NCBI GenBank assembly: GCA_024232355.1
Contig: JAAEPW010000735.1
Span: 1 to 7,413 of the forward strand
From: Chloroflexota bacterium
GTDB taxonomy: Bacteria > Chloroflexota > Anaerolineae > B4-G1
DNA length: 7,413 nt
Direction of reading: 5' to 3'
Below the pieces are notes generated by a model, which was given only the letters and a program-made list of their open reading frames with translations, had not been told where the DNA came from and ran no database searches. A program made the position numbers and the translations under genes. The first letter of the stretch is position 1. Each line of letters opens with the position of its first letter. Below, in pieces: positions 1 to 5,136 of this stretch.

Positions 1-63
1 GATCTTGGTTTCGTGTTCGCTTTGCTGTTGCTTTTCTTGTTCTGTTACTTGTTCGTGAGACAT
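1..63 (-). CDS. Start of an unidentified protein, partial at window edge
   Basis: An ATG at 61-63 on the minus strand opens a frame that runs off the left edge after 21 codons. It starts MSHEQVTEQEKQQQ, a very hydrophilic stretch rich in Gln and Glu with no hydrophobic segment, so no signal peptide or membrane anchor is visible this early. The start is supported by a purine-rich AAAGGA ribosome site (about 70-76) six or seven bases upstream and by a TATAAT element at 87-92. I do not recognise the family; 21 residues are too few. It is the next minus-strand gene downstream of the broken URO-D-family gene but has its own apparent promoter, so it need not have shared a transcript with it. Confidence 0.55.
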   Translation of the reverse strand, partial: MSHEQVTEQEKQQQSEHETKI

Positions 64-86
64 GGTCAGTCCTTTCTTCGCCCTCC

Positions 87-92
87 ATTATA
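87..92 (-). promoter_or_regulatory. Probable -10 box for the gene starting at 63
   Basis: The minus strand reads TATAAT here, a perfect sigma-70 -10 hexamer about 24 bases upstream of the ATG at 63. No good -35 hexamer lies 16-18 bases further upstream (the candidate is CAATCT). The promoter may therefore be weak or need an activator. Confidence 0.45.
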
Positions 93-403
93 CACTAATT
101 TCCTGTGAAAGATTGTCTTACCTATATTGGCACAGAGGGCCATTGCTCGCCACCGCTGAAACAGAGGACTGATCCCTTGGCTCACCTTGCTTTCTCCCCG
201 TGAGAAAACCCTGGTAATGAACCTCGGGCCAAGGCGATGGAATGCGGTGGGGGAAATGGGCGTTGGATGGTGGACGTGCTCTGGGACGTCTGTGCGTTGT
301 GGGATGGAGGTGCTGTGCCTTTTGAGGGTGCGGGCCTGGTGGGTGGGTGGTCCTTGGGATGTGGTAGATTTATTTGCGTTGGGGCGGGACGCGACCTAGT
401 TCC
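93..403. other. Intergenic spacer, G-rich on the plus strand
   Basis: No convincing gene lies here. A plus-strand open frame at 187-399 exists, but its translation is rich in Trp, Gly and Val from GT-rich DNA, has no ribosome site and matches no family I know. From about 230 to 395 the plus strand is strongly enriched in G over C and includes a canonical four-run G-quadruplex pattern at 326-347. On the minus strand the spacer lies between the stop of the URO-D-family gene (404-406) and the promoter of the gene starting at 63. Confidence 0.6.
326..347 (+). other. Putative G-quadruplex motif
   Basis: Four GGG runs, at 326-328, 332-334, 341-343 and 345-347, are separated by loops of 3, 6 and 1 bases. 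This meets the usual G3+N1-7 pattern. It lies in a non-coding, G-skewed spacer. Formation in vivo is not shown by sequence alone. Confidence 0.4.
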
Positions 404-504
404 TCAATAAAACCCCACTTTGCCTTCGTAGCGGAACATCTCGGCTACGGCAGCAGGGTTCATGCCGTCAAAGATGCTGTTACAACTGGCAATCATATAC
501 CCCC
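404..504 (-). pseudogene. 3' end of the URO-D-family gene, cut off by the IS
   Basis: Read on the minus strand from the insertion point, this piece encodes GYMIASCNSIFDG, then about 17 more residues ending in GKVGFY and a TGA at 404-406. That is the expected C-terminus of uroporphyrinogen-decarboxylase-family methyltransferases: a GGGY(I/M)-x-S-x-NSI motif followed by a short tail. The matching upstream part lies across the insertion sequence at 1530-1907 and ends in ATGGG. Removing the element and one 8-bp target copy (TACCCCCC) rejoins the two parts in frame as ATGGGYMI. It has no start or ribosome site of its own and is a remnant. Confidence 0.75.
498..504 (+). repeat. Left target-site duplication of the IS1595 element
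   Basis: TACCCCC directly abuts the left inverted repeat, and the same seven bases abut the right one at 1528-1534. The right copy is followed by a sixth C. IS1595-family elements usually duplicate 8 bp, so the original target was probably TACCCCCC, with one C since lost from the left copy. The 8-bp version restores the frame of the interrupted gene. Confidence 0.7.
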
Positions 505-529
505 GGCTCATATCGGTTTTTAGGTGAAA
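505..529 (+). repeat. Left terminal inverted repeat of the IS1595 element
   Basis: It begins GGCTCATATCGG and ends TAGGTGAAA. It matches the complement of 1503-1527 at 21 of 25 positions, with all four mismatches in one block (TTTT against GAAA) between two identical arms of 12 and 9 bases. Confidence 0.85.
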
Positions 530-576
530 CGGAAATGGTGTATCATGAGAACAACCTATCATAGGAGGAAAAGAAA

Positions 577-1502
577 ATGATACAGTTTCCGATCACTGAC
601 TTGGTGGACGAACAAGAGTGCCACGACTACTTATTGCGCACTTTGCATCCCAATGGTTTGGAATGTCCGACGTGTGGTCGACCTTTGCCGCCAAGTCAAG
701 CTCCACACGATCGCAGTCGAGATCCAATCTTTGATTATCGCCGCCGCACGTGTGGCGCGGTATTTAACCTGTTTACCAAGACCATCTGGTCTGGCACCCA
801 CTACAACTGTAAGATTGTCGTGCTTGTGATGCGCGGGTTCGCTCAGGGCATTCCAACGCTACATCTGGCTCAGGAATTGAATCTAGATTATGAGACACTC
901 CTCGACCGACGGCATCAGGTGTATGGTCTAGCTTTTGAGAATCTACCCACAGACCCACTTCCAGATGATGAAACAGAAGGAGACGAAATGTTTCAGAACG
1001 CTGGTGAAAAGGGAACACCACATCGAGACCCCAACGACCCACCGCGTCGACGGGCCAACAAACGACGTGGACGGGGCACAATGGCGAACGACCGCCCTCC
1101 GGTTCAAGGAATTGTGGGTCGCACGACGAGGCAGATTCGTCTGATCGTATGCGAGAACACTCAACAAATAACTATCCAGCCCAATGTCGAAGACGCGACA
1201 GAAACGAGTACCACCTTCTACACTGATGAGATGCCTATTTCCACATTTCTGCCACAGGACGAGGACACTCTACTGTCTGTCACTCCAAACGCGAGTGGGC
1301 TCGTGACGATGACGGAGATGGAATCCGTGAAGTGCATTGCAACACAATGGAAGGAATTTGGACCGGTCTACGCAATTTCTTGCGCCTTTTCCGAGGTGTT
1401 CACAAAAAGAATCTAGCCCTTTACGTTGCAATGTTCGAGTGGGCACATAACCTGAAACGGATCACACCCGCGTTTATGCGATTGTTAATGGTCCCTGCCT
1501 GA
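577..1502 (+). pseudogene. IS1595-family transposase, frameshifted
   Basis: ATG at 577 follows an AGGAGG ribosome site at 563-568. The N-terminus (about residues 28-62) is a zinc ribbon with C30 and C33 paired to C59, but the fourth ligand is Arg56 in YRRRTCG where YRCRTCG is expected. A helical DNA-binding stretch follows (GFAQGIPTLHLAQEL). The catalytic core starts with D136 in GDEMFQNAGEKG and a basic RRRANKRRGRGTMANDRPPV segment; the second Asp is D217 in YTDE. The frame then breaks at about 1231. Conserved sequence resumes in the -1 frame from 1233 (AYFHISATGRGH, REWARDDDGDG, NTMEGIW with catalytic Glu at 1350-1352, FEWAHNLKR) to the TGA at 1500-1502. Unshifted, translation ends in nonsense at 1416. 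Compared with the usual TDE-x-x-AY spacing, about four bases are missing. No slippery heptamer is present, so decay is likelier than programmed frameshifting. Confidence 0.88.
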
Positions 1503-1527
1503 TTTCACCTATTTCCCGATATGAGCC
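1503..1527 (-). repeat. Right terminal inverted repeat of the IS1595 element
   Basis: Its complement begins GGCTCATATCGG and ends TAGGTGAAA, mirroring 505-529 with 21 of 25 identities. The transposase stop codon immediately precedes it. Confidence 0.85.
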
Positions 1528-1535
1528 TACCCCCC
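1528..1535 (+). repeat. Right target-site duplication of the IS1595 element
   Basis: TACCCCCC follows the right inverted repeat. Seven of its eight bases are seen on the left at 498-504. On the minus strand these bases encode the GG of the conserved GGGY motif of the interrupted gene. Confidence 0.7.
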
Positions 1536-1893
1536 ACCAGTTGCTCCTTGCTCTATACAGCGATCAATCTCTCCTCGAACTGCTTCAAGATTAGAACCGC
1601 ACAGCACGCGAACATCCACGTTACCAATCAGAACGAGATCCTGACCAAACTCTTGTTTTATCCTGGCCAAATCCATGCCTGCCACTGGGTCTAGCCCGTG
1701 AAAGCCGACGAAACCGGCCTTGACAGCCATAGGCAACAGGGATTCGATGCTGTCATCACTGTGCCATATCATCGGTGCGTTTGTGGCTTCAACAATTTGT
1801 CGATGGTAGGGCAAAAAGAATTCGCGCCACATACGGGGAGAAATCATCGAACCTCGCTCATATGTCATATTTTGGGAATGCACTCCAATGAAT

Positions 1894-1946
1894 GCGATTT
1901 CGTCGGATTGTGTTGGTCGAGGTGACCGGCTATCCGACGAAATCGC
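1894..1946. repeat. 15-bp perfect inverted repeat at the URO-D truncation junction
   Basis: GCGATTTCGTCGGAT at 1894-1908 is repeated as its exact complement at 1932-1946, with 23 bases between. The pair begins nine bases past the NADH dehydrogenase stop. One arm encodes the first recognisable residues (DEIA) of the URO-D remnant. As minus-strand RNA it would form a stable hairpin, but no U-run follows, so a standard intrinsic terminator is not supported. Confidence 0.75.
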
Positions 1947-1954
1947 GATCGGTT

Positions 1955-3250
1955 CTACAAACACAGCTCCGCATCGCATTCTTGAGAGCATTCGTGAGAC
2001 AGGGTGCTGTTGGCCGGGAATAACAGTGCCAACAGCCAGTTAAGTGCGACCCGCATCCGGTTTTGCCAACCGACGAGGCTGAGCAAATAGTAAAACTTCC
2101 ACATCAGCCAGGCAGAGAATCCCCGCAGTTTGAACCCAAATGGATCTGCCACGCCAGATAACCGTCCCAACGACACCAGATCGCCGATGTAGGTAAAATC
2201 GAATTGCTGGAGCGATTCACCTCGAACGTCGGCGGCTATATTGGCTGCGGCGACGCTGGCTTGGCGATAGGCCACCTGAGCCGTGGGTGGGTAAACCTCG
2301 TCTGTCTCAGGATGGCGGGCATGAGCAGCATCTCCCAGCACGTAGACGTTGGGTAATTCTGACACGCGCAGGTTGTTATCAACGACGATTCGGCCCATAC
2401 GGTCCGTTTCTGATGAAAGGTCATCCAATACCGGATGGGCTTGTATACCGGCGGCCCAGACGACTGTCGCGGCTGGCAGAGAATCCTGATCCCCCGCAAA
2501 TTCAAGTCCTATCTCTGTCAGATTTGTAACAGTAGTGTGAAGCATTACCTCGATACCCATTTTTTGTATCCGCCGAAGCGCTGTCCGTGAGAGGGTGCGG
2601 TCCATCTGGGGCAGCACACGATCCCGGATCTCGACGAGCACAGTGCGTATTTCGTCTGGCGCGATGTTGTCGTATTGCTTCTCGCGCAGATGCTCCCGGA
2701 ACTCGTGCAACTCGGCGACTGTTTCCACGCCGGTGCATCCTCCCCCGACTACGGCGAGGGTGAGCAAACCTTGTCGGCGCTGCGGATCGCTTTCGCGAGT
2801 GGCTGCCTCAAAGCGATTGATGATACGGCAGCGCAGATGGTTGGCATCATTAGCGGTTTTGATCTCTAGGGCTTTTTCGCGCACTGACTCTAGCCCGTAA
2901 AAGTTGGTGATAGAGCCCAGGGCAATGACCAGAATGTCGTAAGGTATCTGGGTGCAGCAAAAGGTGACTGTCTGGTTTTGCGCGTCAATGGCATCGACGC
3001 GGGCGCGTAAAAAGTTGATCCGCTTTCCGTGCAAGATGCGTCGGATGGGGGCCATGATCAGACCAGGGTTTATCACCCCGCTAGCCGCTTCGTGCAGCAG
3101 CGGGGTGAACAGGTGAAAGTGGTTCTGGTCTATCAGAGTGATTTCTGCCGGTGCGTCCGCACCCAGAGCTTTTTCCAGATAGAGGGCCGTATACAGCCCA
3201 GCAAAACCCGCGCCCAAGATGAGCACTCGTTTTTTGTTTGCATCGGGCAT
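1955..3250 (-). CDS. ndh: Type II NADH dehydrogenase (NADH:quinone oxidoreductase)
   Basis: This single-subunit flavoenzyme oxidises NADH and reduces membrane quinone without pumping protons. From the ATG at 3250 the 431-residue product has the FAD-binding GAGFAG (residues 13-18), the NADH-site VVGGGCTGVE (167-176), WAAGI (265-269), the second FAD motif VYVLGDAAH (302-310) and the quinone-site-like AQVAYRQ (324-330). The C-terminus is hydrophobic and amphipathic (LMWKFYYLLSLVGWQNR, then WLLALLF), as expected for membrane attachment. The start is uncertain. The frame is open to a GTG at 3274 overlapping the preceding gene, and a GAGGAG lies five bases before an in-frame TTG at about 3268; the ATG is chosen because the family begins just before KKRVLILGAG. 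Overlap or near-overlap with the upstream Cys-rich gene implies one transcript. The last 16 residues (from about TLSHEC) may be atypical because the DNA just downstream is rearranged. Confidence 0.93.
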   Translation of the reverse strand: MPDANKKRVLILGAGFAGLYTALYLEKALGADAPAEITLIDQNHFHLFTPLLHEAASGVINPGLIMAPIRRILHGKRINFLRARVDAIDAQNQTVTFCCTQIPYDILVIALGSITNFYGLESVREKALEIKTANDANHLRCRIINRFEAATRESDPQRRQGLLTLAVVGGGCTGVETVAELHEFREHLREKQYDNIAPDEIRTVLVEIRDRVLPQMDRTLSRTALRRIQKMGIEVMLHTTVTNLTEIGLEFAGDQDSLPAATVVWAAGIQAHPVLDDLSSETDRMGRIVVDNNLRVSELPNVYVLGDAAHARHPETDEVYPPTAQVAYRQASVAAANIAADVRGESLQQFDFTYIGDLVSLGRLSGVADPFGFKLRGFSAWLMWKFYYLLSLVGWQNRMRVALNWLLALLFPANSTLSHECSQECDAELCL

Positions 3251-3264
3251 GGTGTTCTCTGGAA

Positions 3265-3750
3265 TCAACACCACTCCTCGCTCAGGATTTCGCCCCGCAC
3301 GCTTACAACTTTACTCTTGATCGGGATCTTGCGGCTGGCTTGCTCTACCGCGCTTTTGGCCAAGTGTAAGAGTCCGGCGCAGCAGGGCACTTGCATAGTC
3401 ATCACGGTCAGGGTGTTGATTTTTGCCTCATCCACGAGCGCAGTGATTTTTTGTCGGTATATGTCCTGACCCGAATCCAACTTTGGACAGGCGATGGCCA
3501 GGCTGTTGCCCGCCAAGTGATCCTTGTGAAAATCACCGAGGGTATAGGCCACACAGTCTGCAGCCAGTAACACGTCGGCATTTTGAAAGTAAGGAGCCAT
3601 CGGGCCGACCAGGTGAAGCTGGACTGGCCACTGGCAGAGTTGCGACGGACGGGTTCCTTCTAGAGTCTCCGCGTCTACCGTGGCGTCCGAGAAATCCATC
3701 GTTCTGGATCCAGGACATGTAGTGTGAACATGAGTATTAACTTGAGACAT
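3265..3750 (-). CDS. Cys-rich ferredoxin-associated domain protein (CPGSR type)
   Basis: The product has 161 residues, beginning after a perfect AGGAGG (3757-3762) six bases before the ATG. It matches, from family memory, the C-terminal domain found behind two [4Fe-4S] motifs in some bacterial and archaeal ferredoxin-like proteins. The shared blocks are CPGSR (12-16), QWPVQLHLVGPMAPYF (40-55), NADVLLAADCVAYTLGDFH (57-75), IACPKLD (86-92), MQVPCCAGL (119-127) and a final RGEIL. Cysteines 12, 39, 66, 88, 123 and 124 and the terminal C161 could bind a metal or cluster. The ferredoxin CxxCxxCxxxC half is absent, so this is a stand-alone version. No membrane segment is seen, so it is probably cytoplasmic. 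It lies between a hemerythrin-domain gene and NADH dehydrogenase, suggesting redox or iron-sulfur chemistry; its exact role is unknown. Confidence 0.8.
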   Translation of the reverse strand: MSQVNTHVHTTCPGSRTMDFSDATVDAETLEGTRPSQLCQWPVQLHLVGPMAPYFQNADVLLAADCVAYTLGDFHKDHLAGNSLAIACPKLDSGQDIYRQKITALVDEAKINTLTVMTMQVPCCAGLLHLAKSAVEQASRKIPIKSKVVSVRGEILSEEWC

Positions 3751-3817
3751 TACTTACCTCCTGTTTATGTTGATAAATGTGGTACATTGGTGTGCCGCTT
3801 GCTTTGGGAGAGATCCT

Positions 3818-4621
3818 TTACTGAATCGTTCTCTCCTTTTGAAATCTATCTGCGAGTTCGACGATGAACTGTTCATATTTATGCGGGACATCATCAGCCA
3901 GTTCGCTTTCGGCCTGCTCAAATCGTTGGAACATCTCACCTACCTGGGAGGTGGTCAGCTCTCGGTCGATGTAGGGATACAGAATCTCATCCTCTTTGGT
4001 GATATGTTCGGTGAGCAGTTCTCGATAGTTGAGCAAATTGGCGCAAAGAGTATCGCAGTCGTTATCCTCAACTGCTTGAACGATCGCCCGTACGAACCCT
4101 CGTGCCTGATCATGATCCTGAAAGATGACTTGAACGATTGTCGCATCTCTGTCAGTATAGTCGAACAGGATGTCCTCTTCCTTCAGATGATGGAACCGAT
4201 CCGCATAGCCACGGATGAAATCCACCGTCGCGAGCAGGAGATCGGCGTCTATCTCACCTGCTACTTGTATCTTGCTCACCACATTGGGGATGAGGGCTAG
4301 CAAACGCTTGATCCAAGTGTGCTCATCCACCAATCGTCGCACCGGAGGAGAATAAGAGATTTTTTGTGGGTGAGGCGGTTCTGTAGACTGGCGCACCTGT
4401 GGCCTTGGAATGTCCCTTTCGGGGTAAATCGCCTTTTCGATTTGAAACATCATCTCTGCTTCGTCCTGAGGTGATAGGGCGTGGATCTTGACCACGTCTT
4501 CCAACTTGCAGGTTCCAATCGTGCATGGAACGCAGCCAATCTCGTAGCGATCAAGGATCTGTCCCACCTCGGGAAAAGTCTCGATCAGTGGTTTGATGTG
4601 CATCTTTATATACTTGTCCAT
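3818..4621 (-). CDS. DUF1858-like plus hemerythrin (HHE) domain protein, RIC/YtfE-like
   Basis: The product has 267 residues, with a start supported by AAAGAGGT (4632-4638) ten bases before the ATG. Residues about 7-60 resemble DUF1858/ScdA-N modules: FPEVGQILDRYEIGCVPCTIGTCKLED, with cysteines 30, 33 and 38 (CxxCx4C). A Pro-rich linker (67-93) leads to a hemerythrin domain (about 94-225) that retains the full diiron ligand pattern: H101, H145 with E149 (HxxxE), H170, and H206 with E210 (HxxxE). Proteins joining a Cys motif to HHE, such as YtfE, ScdA and DnrN, repair iron-sulfur centres after NO or oxidative damage, and other HHE proteins sense or store O2. A similar repair or sensing job is inferred, not shown. 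No membrane segment is visible. It is first in the leftward gene set, divergent from arsR, and 67 bases separate its stop from the next gene. Confidence 0.87.
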   Translation of the reverse strand: MDKYIKMHIKPLIETFPEVGQILDRYEIGCVPCTIGTCKLEDVVKIHALSPQDEAEMMFQIEKAIYPERDIPRPQVRQSTEPPHPQKISYSPPVRRLVDEHTWIKRLLALIPNVVSKIQVAGEIDADLLLATVDFIRGYADRFHHLKEEDILFDYTDRDATIVQVIFQDHDQARGFVRAIVQAVEDNDCDTLCANLLNYRELLTEHITKEDEILYPYIDRELTTSQVGEMFQRFEQAESELADDVPHKYEQFIVELADRFQKERTIQ

Positions 4622-4644
4622 ATCAATCTCACCTCTTTACGATC

Positions 4645-4673
4645 AGTCTATCAAAAAATCCACCGTTTGTCTA
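4645..4673 (-). promoter_or_regulatory. Candidate promoter for the hemerythrin-ndh gene set
   Basis: On the minus strand TAGACA (4668-4673) and TAGACT (4645-4650) are separated by exactly 17 bases. Both differ from the sigma-70 consensus by one or two bases. The predicted start lies about 15 bases before the ATG at 4621, leaving a leader that holds little more than the ribosome site. One copy of the GACAAAAGTSGC repeat lies immediately upstream of this -35 box. Confidence 0.45.
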
Positions 4674-4674
4674 C

Positions 4675-4713
4675 GACAAAAGTCGCACTGTTCAGACAAT
4701 TGACAAAAGTGGC
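4675..4713 (+). promoter_or_regulatory. Paired direct repeats, possible operator between divergent promoters
   Basis: GACAAAAGTCGC at 4675-4686 recurs as GACAAAAGTGGC at 4702-4713, with 11 of 12 bases identical and starts 27 bp apart. The first copy adjoins the leftward -35 box and the second overlaps the rightward -35 box (4700-4705). The first copy also sits in a small palindrome, CGAC-AAAA-GTCG (4674-4685). The layout suits a regulator acting on both promoters; the ArsR protein encoded next door is the obvious candidate, although ArsR sites are usually inverted rather than direct repeats. Confidence 0.45.
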
Positions 4714-4727
4714 GTCATCGATATAAT
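4700..4727 (+). promoter_or_regulatory. Strong sigma-70 promoter for arsR-acr3-CDF
   Basis: A perfect TTGACA (4700-4705) and a perfect TATAAT (4722-4727) are separated by 16 bases. The predicted transcription start is about 4734, giving a leader of roughly 36 bases before the GTG at 4770. Such a strong promoter fits an operon normally held off by a repressor. Confidence 0.8.
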
Positions 4728-4769
4728 TCAACGCATGTTAAACTATATTCGAGATGCGGCCCAGTCATT

Positions 4770-5102
4770 GTGAAAGAACAAGCTTTGGCACAGACACTCA
4801 AAGCGTTCAGTAACCCTACTCGCTTGAGTGTTTTTGACATGCTTATGGAGGGTGTCCAATGCAACTGCGAGATAGCTGAGCGGTTAGGGCTGTCGCTCAG
4901 CCTGATATCTCACCATCTGCGCATTTTGCGCCAGGTGGGTTTGGTCCAGAGTGAGCGTGATTCGGAGGATGCTCGCTGGGTGTATTACTCGGTGAACCAA
5001 CGGGCTTTGGCCGAGTTGATCCAGGCTGTAGACCATCTTTTAGATGTTGACAGGATCCAACCACGGGTGCCGTCGTGCGGACCCAAGAAATGCGATCAAT
5101 GA
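4770..5102 (+). CDS. arsR: ArsR/SmtB-family metalloid-responsive repressor
   Basis: The product is a 110-residue winged-helix repressor, the usual ArsR length. It opens with LAQTLKAFSNPTRLSVFDML (about 6-25), then CNCEIAERLGLSLSLISHHLRILRQVGLV (31-59), the recognition helix region, and a wing with RWVYYSV (69-75). C31 and C33 in the CNCE motif match the position of the As(III)/Sb(III) ligands of classical ArsR (CVCD). A second pair, C103 and C108 (CGPKKC), sits at the extreme C-terminus and could supply a third ligand or an extra metal site. GTG is chosen as start because no in-frame ATG or TTG with a ribosome site lies upstream; the ribosome site itself is weak. Binding of arsenite would release DNA and switch on the permease gene 34 bases downstream, and perhaps the divergent operon. 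Confidence 0.92.
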   Translation: MKEQALAQTLKAFSNPTRLSVFDMLMEGVQCNCEIAERLGLSLSLISHHLRILRQVGLVQSERDSEDARWVYYSVNQRALAELIQAVDHLLDVDRIQPRVPSCGPKKCDQ

Positions 5103-5136
5103 TGAGAAATCAATCAAAAAACAAGGAGACAAAACA

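Larger units (their letters stand above)
505..1527 (+). mobile_element. IS1595-family insertion sequence, complete ends, inactive transposase
   Basis: The element is 1,023 bp, bounded by inverted repeats whose first 25 bases match at 21 positions (505-529 against the complement of 1503-1527). The outermost 12 bases, GGCTCATATCGG, are identical. A single transposase gene fills the interior, and its stop codon at 1500-1502 abuts the right repeat. Size, one-ORF layout, zinc-ribbon DDE transposase and a 7/8-bp target duplication all fit the IS1595 family, most like the ISPna2/ISSod11-type groups from memory. It inserted into a minus-strand URO-D-family gene. Because the transposase is frameshifted, this copy could move only with enzyme supplied by a relative elsewhere in the genome. 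Confidence 0.88.
1527..1991 (-). pseudogene. URO-D-family methyltransferase remnant, 5'-truncated
   Basis: The portion at 1530-1907 encodes the C-terminal half of a uroporphyrinogen decarboxylase / MtaA-CmuA-type protein, a TIM-barrel family that binds tetrapyrroles or moves methyl groups to thiols. Recognisable blocks in order are DEIAFIGVHSQN, GSMISPRMWREFFLPYH, a zinc- or substrate-site-like MIWHSDDSIESLLP, GFVGFHGLDPVAGMDLARIK, GNVDVRVLCGSNLEAV and GATGGG. About 125 codons remain here and about 33 more at 404-504, against roughly 340-370 for the family. The N-terminal half is missing. The open frame's first 28 residues (to about 1908) overlap the end of the NADH dehydrogenase gene in another frame and look unrelated, and no ribosome site precedes them. 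The 3' end is split off by the IS. Function is therefore lost; the ancestral substrate is unknown. Confidence 0.78.

Noticed and set aside
187..399. Plus-strand open frame of 70 codons
   Set aside because: There is no ribosome site, the composition is Trp/Gly/Val-rich and driven by GT-rich DNA, and there is no recognisable domain. It ends beside the stop of the minus-strand remnant.
1225..1236. Programmed -1 frameshift in the transposase
   Set aside because: No X XXY YYZ slippery heptamer is present, residues are missing at the break, and a zinc-ribbon Cys is also lost. Decay explains it better.
1894..1946. Intrinsic terminator for ndh
   Set aside because: The stem is long but has a 23-base loop and no following U-run in either direction.
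3807..3836. Inverted repeat GGAGAGA / TCTCTCC around the hemerythrin stop codon
   Set aside because: The stem is only 7 bp with a 16-base loop and no U-run. It is not a credible terminator and could be chance.
3767..4300. Plus-strand open frame of 177 codons opposite the hemerythrin gene
   Set aside because: It is antisense to a gene with clear HHE motifs and a good ribosome site. Its own translation shows no family features.
4640..4660. FNR/CRP-type site near the leftward promoter
   Set aside because: Only one half (TTGAT on the minus strand) matches; the second half-site is absent.
5044..5136. N-terminal extension of the permease
   Set aside because: It overlaps arsR out of frame, is hydrophilic and lacks a ribosome site. 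The ATG at 5137 has AAGGAGA at proper spacing.
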